Shown: piece by piece, positions 11,877 through 23,639 of the stretch
Layout: every line of letters starts with the position of its first letter
How positions within the stretch are numbered: the stretch's first letter is position 1
Origin: Sapria himalayana
Taxonomy: Eukaryota > Streptophyta > Magnoliopsida > Malpighiales > Rafflesiaceae
Direction of reading: 5' to 3'
NCBI GenBank assembly: GCA_029783825.1
Contig: JAREIK010012127.1
Location: forward strand, 186,001-250,000
DNA length: 64,000 bases
Program-made: the position numbers and the translations under genes
The notes under the pieces: generated by a model
Told to the model about the DNA's origin: nothing
The model's input: the letters and a program-made list of their open reading frames with translations, nothing else
Database searches by the model: none

Positions 11877-12878
11877 AAACTAATAATAACTTATTTATTT
11901 TGTAAGAGATTGAAACACACTCATGAACAAGATAATAAATAAATAATTTTTAATTTAATTTTTAATTATTAAATTTATTAATAATTTATTAATTTATTAA
12001 TTTGAATTTAATTTAAATTTATTAATAATTTATTAATTTATTAATTTGAATTTAATTTAAATTTATTAATTTAATTTAATTAATTTACATTATTATTTTA
12101 TTTAATTTTTAAATTTATTAATTTAATTTAATTTAAATTTATTAATTTATTAATTTAATTTATTTTAATTTTAAATGTATGATTTTAAGTATAATTATAA
12201 ATATGTTTATCTAAACTAATAATAACTTATTTATTTTGTAAGAGATTGAAACACACTCATGAACAAGATAATAAATAAATTATTTTTAATTTAATTTTTA
12301 ATTATTAAATTTATAATAATTTATTAATTTGAATTTAATTTAAATTTATCAATTTAATTTAATTAATTTAAATTATTATTTAATTTAATTTTTAAATTTA
12401 TTAATTTAATTTAATTAATTTAAATTATTATTATTTGTTTACTAAATATGCAAAATATAATAAATAAATAATTTTGATTTATGTAATATAATTTATTTTA
12501 ATTTTAAATGTATGATTTTAAGTATAATTATAAATATGTTTATCTAAACTAATAATAACTTATTTATTTTGTAAGAGATTGAAACACACTCATGAACAAG
12601 ATAATAAATAAATTATTTTTAATTTAATTTTTAATTATTAAATTTATAATAATTTATTAATTTGAATTTAATTTAAATTTATCAATTTAATTTAATTAAT
12701 TTAAATTATTATTTAATTTAATTTTTAAATTTATTAATTTAATTTAATTAATTTAAATTATTATTATTTGTTTACTAAATATGCAAAATATAATAAATAA
12801 ATAATTTTGATTTATGTAATATAATTTATTTTAATTTTAAATGTATGATTTTAAGTATAATTATAAATATGTTTATCT
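11877..12878. repeat. Triplicated ~335-bp segment; copies 2 and 3 identical
   Basis: The start aaactaataataacttattt recurs at 11877, 12213 and 12546. Copies 12213-12545 and 12546-12878 (333 bp each) read identically by eye. Copy 1 (336 bp) differs by substitutions and internal AT indels. Each unit includes 43 bases of the left flank, the putative TSD ctcatgaa and the left part of the old MITE, so the duplication happened after that insertion. Confidence 0.82.
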
Positions 12879-13022
12879 AAATTACTGTTTAAAGATAATA
12901 TTTATATTTATTTTTTTTATCATGTCGTATCCTAGGCGTATCTATATCCTAGTTTTTTAGAATTTTTCGTGTCCTCATATCCTGCCGTGTCATATCCCCG
13001 TGGCCATGTCCGTACTTCTTAG
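11928..13022 (-). mobile_element. Old hAT-type MITE related to M1/M2, minus orientation
   Basis: The right 110 bases (12910-13022) are the reverse complement of the start of M1: on the minus strand it reads ctaagaagtacggacatggc, then the shared ttctaaaaaactaggata block. The last base 13022 is followed by ctcatgaa (13023-13030), and ctcatgaa also occurs at 11920-11927. This suggests an 8-bp TSD and an element of about 430 bp before its interior was tandemly triplicated. The left terminal repeat has been lost. Confidence 0.5.
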
Positions 13023-13030
13023 CTCATGAA

Positions 13031-14350
13031 TAATGTTTTGTTAATATATTTTAAATTATAGAGGATGGTTTGAGATTCAATTTTCATATAATAAATTATG
13101 AGAATCAGTTACATTGGATCTTCTATGTGTATACCCCTACTGGTCACATTCCTCTTACTCGGGTGTACACCAAACATCTATGCTCGGGCATTGCTAATTC
13201 CGATTGAGACACTCCTAGGTCTATAATTTTTTCTTCTAACCAACTTGCATTAGACTCTTGGGTCACCGATTCAAGTCTAATACTCATGTAATATGCAATT
13301 ATATTCTTTTTACTTCTCAAGTATAGACAAACTCTTAATGTTATTATGATTAATGATAATGTTGTATAAGCTAGGGAGCTTGACAATATCACTTTTAAAT
13401 CTTTTTTTGATGCATTCTCTTTGTATTAAAATTTTATTATAATTTATTTTTAATTAATTATTTTATTAAGTAATTGAGTTGTGCTATTTTTTACTTTTTT
13501 AGCATATTTATGCAATATCAACAAACAAAATAGATAAATTTCCTTAAAATTGAGCAAGATGATTTATACTTATTTTCCTATACACATATAATATAATTTC
13601 AAGTGTTTGGCTACTTTTTATTCATTAATTGAATACTCTCAATTTGGATAGTCATCATTAAAAAAACTAAATATTTTGGAATCAAGTATTAATGATGTAT
13701 TTTCTATTGATTATAATACATATCAAAAAGGAAAAACAAATTAAAATTTTCTATTAATCACGTCAAGTGGATATTAAGAAAGATACATTCTATTTGATTC
13801 ATTCAAATATTTAAAAATTTATATAACGATCACTCATGAACATGATGCCTTAAAATATTTTATTATATTTGTTGATTATACTATTACTAGATATATATAA
13901 TTGTTGATTTTTAAAGAAAGATATTAAATTTATATATATTTATGAAATCCTATGAAAAGAAAAAATTAGTTTGATTATGATATAAAAATAGCGACAAATA
14001 ATATTTTTTTTGTAATACTTAAAATTTTAATTATTTTTTCAAAAAATATGAAATAATTTACCAAATATCTTGTATTAGCATTCATATGCATAAAAAGATA
14101 ACTAAAAGAAAGAATAAATATTTAATTATGATATCTATAATACTTCTACGACATATGAATATTCCTAAATATTTTTGATTTTAAAAAAATTAATATTAAC
14201 TATAACTTCCTAATTTACAAAATATCATTTTATGTTATCAGGTTATATCTCATATTAGCTTTAATATTTATGAGAAATTTTTTTACTTTACATATAACAA
14301 CTTTGGGAATACTTATTTTGTTTAGGATATTTCTTTCCCAGCAAAAAGAA
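13031..14350 (+). pseudogene. Copia gag-pol relic, plus strand
   Basis: In broken plus-strand frames I read DSWVTDSSLILM near 13250, which is similar to the Copia protease motif (I)DSGATDHM. Near 13830-13890 there is an ALKYFIIFVDYTI-like stretch, similar to integrase FV-x-FVDDYTR. Frameshifts and stops are frequent and no LTRs were found. It parallels the Copia relics in the two duplicated units further right. Confidence 0.42.
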
Positions 14351-14479
14351 AATGATAAGTCATTTAATGTAATATTTTTGGGTATTCTAATACTCAAAAG
14401 AAATTATATTTATACTACTCACAAAAGACTATAAAAATTATTACAAGTATCAATATGATAAACACATGCACACACACAT

Positions 14480-14900
14480 ATATACGCTAAATATATATAT
14501 ATATATATATATATCCACAAAATGAAATTGCGTTTTGAAAATAAAAAGTAGTTTTCAAACAAAACAAGAGTTTTCAAATTTGAAAACTGATATTTCATTT
14601 TTTTTAAACATAGTTTCTGAAATTGAAAAACAAAAATTGAGATTTCCTTTGCAATTTTTTTAAAATTGGTTTTAAATAGAAAAACCAATAGTTTTCTGAT
14701 TTAGGGGTCCCAAAATATAAATATTTTATATGTTGGATAATTTTTTTTCTAATTTTTAAGACACAAGATCCACGAAATGATACCTATGATAATAAAATAT
14801 AATTTTTGGACCCTTAGTTTTTTTAGTTTTTCGTTTTTTTTAATATAAATATTTTTGTTTTAGGACCCTTAAATATAATTTTCCCAATTTTATATTTTTA
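14480..14900. repeat. AT microsatellite and foldback-rich AT region
   Basis: A (TA)n run lies at about 14488-14513. It is followed by an imperfect foldback with gttttcaaatttgaaaac (14569-14586) at a local centre and complementary aaaacc/ggtttt words on both sides. It may be an old MITE, but no TSD was identified. 14900-15690 is AT-rich with nothing recognised. Confidence 0.3.
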
Positions 14901-15689
14901 AGATAAATTATTCAACTTAATTCTCAGAAATTTTGTGATCACTTATTTTATTTAAGATATCTTATTAGGATGTGACAAAATGATACCTACAATAATAAAA
15001 TATATCTTTTATTAATATTATTTTATTTAATATGACTCATTTTTTAATGAGTTTAGAAAGAGTAAAGATGCAAATGATACACATGTAGCTATTAATTTTT
15101 GTCCCTCTTATGTAGTACCTCTTAGGCCTTCTATTACAAGAGTCACTTTTTCATTTCATCTAAACATATTAATTCGCATTATGATGATTTTCTAATGAAA
15201 TCATTATATGTACTAATAAATACAAAACAAATTAATTTTGAAGAGAAAATTTCCTTAGAAAAAAAACTCTTTTGAGTCAAGTTGATCTGGCAACTCCCAA
15301 GACTATTTCAATGTCAGCTCAAGATGAGATATGAACGAAAAGACTTAACTACCAAAGACTTAAAATTTATTCTAAAAAATAAAACATGCATAACTTATCA
15401 AACATAAAATAAGTCATCAAAGAAGCCAAATGATTCTGTAACTGACTCTTCTAATCACTATTTTCTGATCACTTTCTGGAGGAAATAGAAAAGTAATATT
15501 TATCATTTTATTTCATATATATTATCAAACTTACATCTTCTCTATATTTTTGCCATTTTTATCACTTTTTTCAATAATAATAATAATATATTCAAGTCTC
15601 ATTCAAATACATAATGTCATACTAGATGATATAATGTCATGTTAGAAAAAATTATCATTCACTCCAATGAAACTTATCGTATGTGATAG

Positions 15690-17970
15690 GATTAAACAAT
15701 AATCAATATTTAAGTACCGAAATATCGCATTCCTATTCAACAGTCTATACCATCATTTTCTCTTACTAACTAAAAAGAGAAATCATTTCCAAATATGATA
15801 TTTATATTCATACTTGAAACCTGACTACTATTACCACCATACTAGTATCGTAATATGTAAATAGCTTAGTCAACTTCATTTGAATGAACCATTTACGTTG
15901 GTGCTCCTAGTTCATACATGAGGATATGTATGTCAATGTATTCTATACTCTTTCCAACTTAACCTTAGAGTCTATGTAGGCAGTCAGACAATAAAAAGAT
16001 AGAATGATAAACCAGTATTTTAAATACACAGTTTCTATCTCAACAATCATGTCAATATATATATATCAGGTCATATATAAACTTTGTAAATATACTACTA
16101 ATATTACATATGTATCTGAGTATAATATAAGTGATGGAAGTATAAACTAACGAACACATGTTCGTTGTATCATAAAAAAATTTAAAGAATTTCATAAATG
16201 GAATTTTTATAATCCAATCAATATCATCAATAATATGTTTATTACTCTTACTATTGAAGTAGTCGGATATCATGTGTTCCTATCCAATACATGATTCTAA
16301 CATAAGTTATGTGTAATTTAAATGATGTTTCACATCTAATTAAAATTTCTTCTTTTTTAGATCTATAAACAAACAAAGACTATAAAACTCTTATTTTCTG
16401 GGAGACGTCCAAAAAAATTTTATTAAGTTATGTATGTTTTCTAAAGCAGATGAAATAATATTCATCCCTACTTTTACTATCAAGCTAATGACGTAGCACA
16501 TGTATATAACATGAAAATTTTTCCTAATGACTTATCTCTAATAATCCTAACAAAGATATTAATGAATATTCCATTATTAGATGTATTATTAAATATAATA
16601 TTATATATTTTATTGTTAATACTATATTCTCTAATGATTTGACACAGATTAACAAACATATTAACGTGACACATGTATCTATGTATTATCATCATGATTC
16701 TCATAATGCACACATAAATGACTGGGTCATCATGAGGATAAAAAATTTCTGAGAATCCTAAAATTTATTTAATTAGTTTATATTTATAATCTACATAGTG
16801 AGAGGTGAAATATGTATAAGATACATCATCATAATTAGTCCAGATATCAAACATCACAAACAACACTCCATTATATTCTCTAAATTCATTAATTATTATT
16901 ATTATTAAGTTATATTATTTTAGTATGTTATTTCCATATAGGGACCTAAGAATACTACGATATATAAACTAAAAATAAGTTTGTATGATATTAACTACTA
17001 TTGGATCCTCCAAAAATCAAATCGTAAGACCCATCATAAATATTATTTTGACCATATCTTCTCTCCCTAAATTATTATGATATATTAAGGAGGTCAACAT
17101 AGAGACTAGACTGAAACTAACCTCAAAGACCCTACCACTGAATTGAGTTTGCCTAGAATCTAATAAACCATATTTTTTGGTGTATTATTCGGTATGCCTC
17201 TTAAAGTGCCCAATCTCACATTAACTCTTACAAGTTAATATTTTTATTATAATATTTGTATTATATCGATTTTTTATTAGCACCCCTAATATTTTTATAT
17301 TGTATAATATTAATGTGTCTCAATTATTAATTTTCTACTAGTTTTTTATTTTTTAGATATTTGAGTCAAAAGTGATTGGAGAAAACAAAATTTCTGCGGT
17401 CTCGGATCTTTCTGTAAAGTTATCATTATTCATATTAAAATTTTCTATGTTTACATTAACATTAATTTCATTATTGTGATTAAAATTATTATTTATCATT
17501 TTAATATTTTATTAATTATATTGTAAATTATGTTTTTAAAATTTAATATTAAGTTATATTAATTAAACTAAACTTTTTAACTAAAAAAAATTAAACAAAA
17601 TTTTAAAAATAATACTCATAATGCATAAAATCACATTTGTTTTATGATGTCCGCACTGCAATCGATAATCCATACTAGAGTATCGAAAATCAAAACAAAA
17701 TAGAGAGAAAGAAAGAGACAAAATAGAAAAGATACTACGAGAGAGAAAGAGATAAGATAAAATATAAAATAAATATATATTTGAGAATGAAAGGAAGTAT
17801 ATATATTGATATCAAAAATATAATTTTAAAAAATTCATTTTTTTATTTTATTTTTTTAGATTTTTTATACATTTTAATGGGCAGAATCATGACAGCCATC
17901 GAATTTCTGCTCATAGCCATTAGGACCAAATCCAAAAACTTAAAACACTTCATTTTTGATTTTTTTGACC
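15690..17970 (-). pseudogene. Decayed hAT copy H6 (in R1)
   Basis: The region is collinear with the H1/H2 transposase on the minus strand. It starts inside the catalytic part at about 15690, so the C-terminal dimerisation domain is missing. The BED-finger/N-terminal region is at 17160-17440 and the 5' leader at 17440-17970 (a degraded gggcagaatcatgac...gaatttctgc foldback is recognisable). Many stops and AT-drift changes are present. No terminal repeats remain. Confidence 0.68.
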
Positions 17971-18099
17971 GTTAGGACGGTTCGACTATCAAACCAACAC
18001 AATGATCACGAATTTCAAAAACTTTGGCTTCTAGAATCTTTAGGAATAACCAAGATCAAGTTCGAGAATATAAAGCTTGGGAAGAGGTCCCATTTCTTT

Positions 18100-19932
18100 C
18101 CTAAAGCATGCCCTAAGAGAGCATTAACACGATATCAAAGATGACTTTCTAGTGAGGTCTCTCCAATTTTAGGGTGTGCAGATGATGGCATACCCTTAGG
18201 CAATGTTGACAACAAAAACACCAACAATTTGTACCAACAAAAATAGCATCATTGTTTGTAATAGTAAAATACTCGTGTACAAAAGATATTTTGAGTTTCT
18301 ATTATGATGAAGGTGATGACAGGGGTATTAGCATGATTTAGCATTAAAATCTAGTGATGATCATGATTCACGACGATATGGAAACATTAGTATACAAGTC
18401 TCAACACTCTCTTCTTTTTGACCAATATTAGTGTATGTTTATAATTATGTAAAATTCATATTTTCAAAAATTTCACATAACATCATGATGATTTGTACAG
18501 AATTATTATTTTAAAAATATTGCATAATACCATATTTTTATATATTTGTGTGAGAATATTATGGTCAAAAAAACAATTAAATTTAGTATAAGACAATTTG
18601 GATTCAATCATAATATCATGATATTTTCGTTACATAATCACAACAAGGGACTCGGGAGACCGAGTAGAAATACCCCCAGATATAAAGATAATACTAACCT
18701 ACTTTTTTATGAGAGAATAAGACATAATCTGGAGAGTTGCTAGACAATGTATTTTTAGTTACGATAGACTTTTCAAGGTCTATAAGCTATACACCAATCA
18801 AATGGACCTATTCATGTCAATTCTTCAACAAATGTGATTAATGGTCATGTTATACAATGATTTCTCATGAGTATATTGAATATTATTCTTTAGGAGTTAC
18901 TAGCACGGATATGTATCTACTTAATTTTCTATTCACCACCTCATTCCAAATTCTTAGATAATAGATTCATAAGCAAATATTTATGCGATAAATAATCATT
19001 TCTTTTTTATTTATTTTGTTGAATTTAAAAATTCTGATATTGTGGTGATCATTGACATCATTACATGAGACAAGAGATACGACAATGTCAATGTTAATCA
19101 TATCTTTCTAATGTATATCTTATATGCATCAGTATTTCTTCATGACTTATTCTTTGCCAAATGTATTACGAAACAACAAAGTTATGATATTATTATTTTT
19201 TCTCTTCTAGTATGTTAATGCATGATTATTAGATTAAACAAATAACTTCTTAGGAATTGAGTAAGATCGATTATATTTATTCTTCTCCACTCAGATAATC
19301 TTTCCAAATACTTGTTTATTATTGATCAACAAATAATGTATTCTCAACTTGAACATCATTCATAGTATAAACAAAAGTTTTGAAATGAAATATCATATGA
19401 GTAACATTTATTGATTAGAGACATGTCAACTATAAAAATATATTAGAGCTTCATATCTAACATGTTTAGAGAATTTCATATGATTTACTCAAATATTTGA
19501 GGACCTTTTAGGACAACCACATATAATAACTCATAATATTTTGTTATTTTTATTGTTGAATGTACTCAATTTACAAGATTCTTAGTATTTATAGAAAAAC
19601 CTTAAATTTTTTCTATTTTTATAAAATTTCATTAAAAAATTTAATTTTAATGTGTCATTAAGATGTTAAGGAGTAATAATGATCCTACTATGAAAGTATA
19701 TACTAGTTGAAAACATCAACAATATATTCCAAATGAGTTTTTGTCGTATTAGCTATTGCAGCTTGTCGTAACAAGTTGGACTTTCTAATTTTATTACAGA
19801 AAAAGCTAATGACATATCCGACTTAAAATTATTTATCTCAAGTACATTCTTATTCTCATTTGGTACTATATATTTTAGTTTTTTATTTATACTTGATAGT
19901 TACAAAATACTACACTTTTTTCGAGTCACATT
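18100..19932 (+). pseudogene. Copia relic in R1, plus strand
   Basis: A tRNA-Met primer-binding-site-like gatatcaaagatgac lies at 18132 (R2 copy: tggtatcaaagatgac). Downstream, plus-strand frames give IIDS-x-AN near 18960 (protease-like (W)IIDSGA). FHMIYSNI-x-GPFRTTTYNNS and YFVIFIVECT, separated by a stop, appear at about 19475-19575, matching Copia integrase (F-x-LIHSDIWGPF, YFV-x-FIDD-x-T). Frames are heavily interrupted. It is cut at 19941 by MITE M1 and continues at 20963. Confidence 0.55.
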
Positions 19933-19940
19933 GTCATCAT

Positions 19941-20962
19941 CTAAGAAGCACGGACACGGACACGGGGATACGACACGGCAGGATACGGGAACACGGCAAA
20001 TTCTAAAAAACTAGGATACGGATACGGTTAGGATACGGCATAATAAAAAAATATAAATATAAATATAAATTATTAATTATAAATATTAGGTATTTTATAA
20101 TATTTATTAGATTAAATTAAATTAAAATATTTTATTATATATAATAAATATATATTATTTATTTTATAAAATATAAATATTTTATTTATTTATTTTATAA
20201 GATAATATTTATATTTATTTTATTTTATAAAATAATATTCTATAATTATATTATATAAAAATATATATTTTTTTTTATTTTATTTTATGCCCCTGCCTCT
20301 CCCCTCAATCACGCCCGCCCGCCCCTGCCTCTCCCCTCAATCACGCCCGCCCGCCCCTGCCTCTCCCCTCAATCACGCCCGCCCGCCCCTGCCTCTCCCC
20401 TCAATCACGCCCCGTCGCCCCTGCCTCTCCCCTCAATCACGCCCGCCCGCCCCTACCTCTCCCCTCAATCACGCCCGCCCGCCCCTGCCTACTCCCCTCA
20501 ATCACGCCCGCCCGCCCCTGCCTCTCCCCTCAATCACGCCCGCCCCGCCCCTGCCTCTCCCCTCAATCACGCACGCCCGCCCGACCCTCTCCCCTCAATC
20601 ACACATGCCCGCCCATGCCTCTCCCTTTGAACACACCCGCCCGCCCCTGCCTCTCCCCTCGAACACGCCCGCCCATGCCTCTCCCCTCAAATCGCGCCGC
20701 CCCTTCCTCTCCCCTCAAATCGTGCCCGCTCCTGCCTCTCCCTCAAATCGTGCCCGCCCCCTGCCAGTGGCCAACGCTAGCCACCGACGTCGTCGGACGT
20801 CGAGCATTATAGACGTCAGGCACTATATCCGATACGCCACGTGGCGTATCGGATACGAATTGTGCAATGATACGCCACGTGGCGTATCGGACACGTATCC
20901 GTGTCGTGTCCAGGTGTCGAACACGTGGACACGACTGTAGAAGCTGTGTCCGTGCTTCCTAG
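19941..20962 (+). mobile_element. MITE M1, non-autonomous hAT, 1022 bp, perfect 8-bp TSD
   Basis: The TSD gtcatcat is at 19933-19940 and 20963-20970. Terminal inverted repeats are ctaagaagcacggacac and, on the right, the complement of ctaggaagcacggacac (16 of 17 match). Subterminal DNA is packed with cggacac/ggatac words on both sides. The interior has an AT-rich half and a 32-bp GC minisatellite. The related unit R2 has the unoccupied site at 25917-25924, confirming the ends. The TSD length and subterminal repeats fit the hAT superfamily. No coding capacity. Confidence 0.92.
20288..20765. repeat. 32-bp GC-rich minisatellite inside M1 (about 15 units)
   Basis: The repeat unit core cctgcctctcccctcaatca followed by cgcccgcccgcc recurs every ~32 bases. 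The first eight to nine units are near-identical and the later ones decay (caatca to gaaca to caaatcg). It is about 70% GC inside an AT-rich element. A proline-rich open frame across it is a by-product of the repeat. Confidence 0.9.
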
Positions 20963-21118
20963 GTCATCATGATGTTAACATGCTAAGTTAGAAAAAAAAA
21001 GAATACAAACACATCTAATTGTATGTGAGATTCCATCTCAAAACAAATAGTTAAACCAATAGTAAAATATAGTTGTGTGTATATCATGAAAATATAACTT
21101 GGGAGAAAAATAAATATC

Positions 21119-23500
21119 GATCTTCTATCTGAAATCACATTCACTTTAATAGAAAAAATAAACTCTGATGTTATGCTCGACACTAAAGAAGTCAATAAAT
21201 CATGTATCATCTTAGGCATCAAGAAATATGTGGACTCATATGATTTCTACCACTGTAAAACATAAAAATTTTTATTATCGGTAAGTGATATGATTAAGTA
21301 ATAATCAGTATCTAAGTATCAGAACATCTTACTCATATTCAACGGTCCACTCAATTGTTTCCCTTTCGCTAACTGAATGGAGAAATCATTATCTCCGAAT
21401 ATGATATCCATGTTCATACTTGGAGATTGACTACTATTATCATCATTCCTAGTATCATAGTATATAAATAACTTAGTCAATTTCTCATGAATGGACCTTT
21501 CAGGTTGGTGTTCATGATTCATACACGAGAATATGTACGTCAAAATATTATCTATCTCTTTCACCTTAACCCTAGTGTCCATATATTCAACTAAATAATA
21601 AAGAGATGAAATAATGAACTAATATTTTAAATACATGATTTTCATCACAATAATAATATCAATAAATGTCAGGTCATATCTAAACTTCCTAAACATGCTA
21701 CTAATATTGCATATAAATCTAAGTGCAATGCAAGTGATGTGAGGATAAATTGCCAAACATGCTTCATCGTATCATAAAAAATTTTCAAATTTTTCATAAA
21801 TAAAATTCTTATAATTCAATCAGTATCGTCAATAATAAATTTATCACTTTTACTATTGACATAGTTGAATATCATGTGTTCATATTCAACACATAACTTC
21901 AATATAAAGTATGTGTAATTTCAACGTTGTCTGATATCCAATTGAAATTTCTTTTTCTTTAGATTCATAAACAAACAAAGACTATCAAACTAATATTATC
22001 TGCGAGACGTACGATAAAATTTTAGTAAATTATATATGTTTTCTAAAGCAGGAGAAATAACTTTCATCCCCTCTTGTACTATGAGGTTAATGACATAATA
22101 TATGCATCTAACTTGAAAATTTTTTCCTATTGATTTATTTCTAATAGTCCTAACAAACATATCAATGGATATTCTATTATTAGATATATTATCGATTGTG
22201 ATATTATATATTTTATTTTAAATATTATATTCTCTAAAAATTTTTATCATACACTCATAAATGACCAGGTTAAATCCTAATATTTTTTTTATTTAGTATC
22301 TATTTAGAATCTAAATAGTAGACGATGAGATATGCATAAGATATATCATCATGAATAGTCCAAATATCGGACATCATGGACATCACTCCACTATTTTTCC
22401 TAAATTCATTAATTATTATTTCTTTTTATAAGTTATAATATTTTAATATGTCATTCCTAGATATGAACCTAAGAATCCTACAATATGCAGGCTAAAAATA
22501 TGCATATATGATACTAACTACCCTCAGATCCACCGAAAATTTAATTGGAAGACTGATCATGATAATCAGTTTGACCATGTCTTTCCTCTCTAACTCATTG
22601 CGGTATATGAAAAAGACTAACATAAAGGTTGAACTGAATCCAACCTCAAAGACCCTACCGCTGAGTTGAATTTATCTAAAATCTAATACACACTATTTTT
22701 TGGTGTATTATTCGACATAACTCTTAATATGTCGAGTCCCACATAAATTATTACAAGTTGATATTTTTTTACAATATTTGGATTATGTTGATTTTTTACC
22801 GGCACCTCTAACATTTTTATATTGAATAATATTAAAATGAATCCGAACTATTTATTTTTTTTCTAATTTTTTATTTTTTAAATATTTAGGTCAAATCAAT
22901 TGAAGAAAACAAAGTTTCTGCGGCTTTGGACTTCTCCGTAAGATTATCATTATCCATATAAAAATTTTCTATTTTTATGTTAAAATTAATTTCGTTATCG
23001 TCATCTAAATTATTATTATCATTTTAATTTTTTATTAGTATATTAATTATATAGTAAATTTTGTTTTTAAAATTAAATATTAATTTATATTTATTTAACT
23101 AAAATTTTTAACTAAAAAAAAAGACAATTTAAAAAATAATACTCATAATGCATAAAATCTCATTTATTTTATGATGTCTGCACCGCAATCAACAATCTAC
23201 ACCAGAGTATCAAAAGTCAAAATCAAAAAGAGAGAGAAAGAAAGAAACAAAATAAGAGATTATGATATATATATATATATATAAGATAAAATATAAAAAT
23301 ATATATATATATATTTGAGAATGAGATGAGGTATATATATTGATTTCAAAAATGTAATTTAAAAAAGAAACATTTTTTTAATTTATTTTTTTTGAATTTT
23401 TTATATATTTTAATGGATAGAATCACGACAGCCAATGGATTTTTGTCCTAGCAGTTAAAGCCAAATCCACCAACTTAAAACACCTCATTTTTGATTTTTT
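21119..23500 (-). pseudogene. Decayed hAT copy H7 (in R2)
   Basis: This is a minus-strand hAT transposase relic with the dimerisation region at 21119-21230 (minus-strand reading includes HDLLTSL and SSITSEFIFSIKVNVISDR), core at 21280-22400 and N-terminal region at 22680-22960. The leader foldback remnant is at 23410-23460. It retains the C-terminal domain that H6 has lost. Stops and frameshifts occur throughout. Confidence 0.7.
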
Positions 23501-23639
23501 TTGATCGTTAGGTCGGTTCAACCATCGAACCAACCCAATGATCAAAGATTCCAAAAGCTTCGACTTATGGAATTTTTAGGAAAAACTGAGACCAAGTCTG
23601 AGAATGTCAAGCTCGGGCTGAGACCCCATTTCTTTCCTA

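Larger units (their letters stand above)
15690..21110. repeat. Segmental duplication unit R1 (tandem partner of R2)
   Basis: Sequence from about 15690 to 21110 aligns, in the same order and orientation, with 21280-26060. Anchors include 17641/23172 (ttatgatgtc), 18145/23684 (ctagtgaggtctctccaatt), 18190/23729 (gcatacccttaggcaatgtt or close variant) and 20970/25924 (gatgttaacatg). Differences are substitutions, small indels and one unique MITE in each copy. Unit length is about 4.4-4.8 kb without the MITEs. Confidence 0.8.

Noticed and set aside
14419..14688. Short Phe/Ile/Tyr-rich frames, also at 16052, 17781, 39975, 46743, 54172 and 60826
   Set aside because: AT-rich chance frames without family motifs, some of them overlapping decayed hAT or Copia sequence.
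20288..20765. CRISPR-like repeat array
   Set aside because: Repeats are directly contiguous with no spacers and lie in a eukaryotic MITE.
20287..20940. Proline-rich 217-residue protein
   Set aside because: It is a translation of the 32-bp minisatellite and terminal region of MITE M1, with no independent coding evidence.
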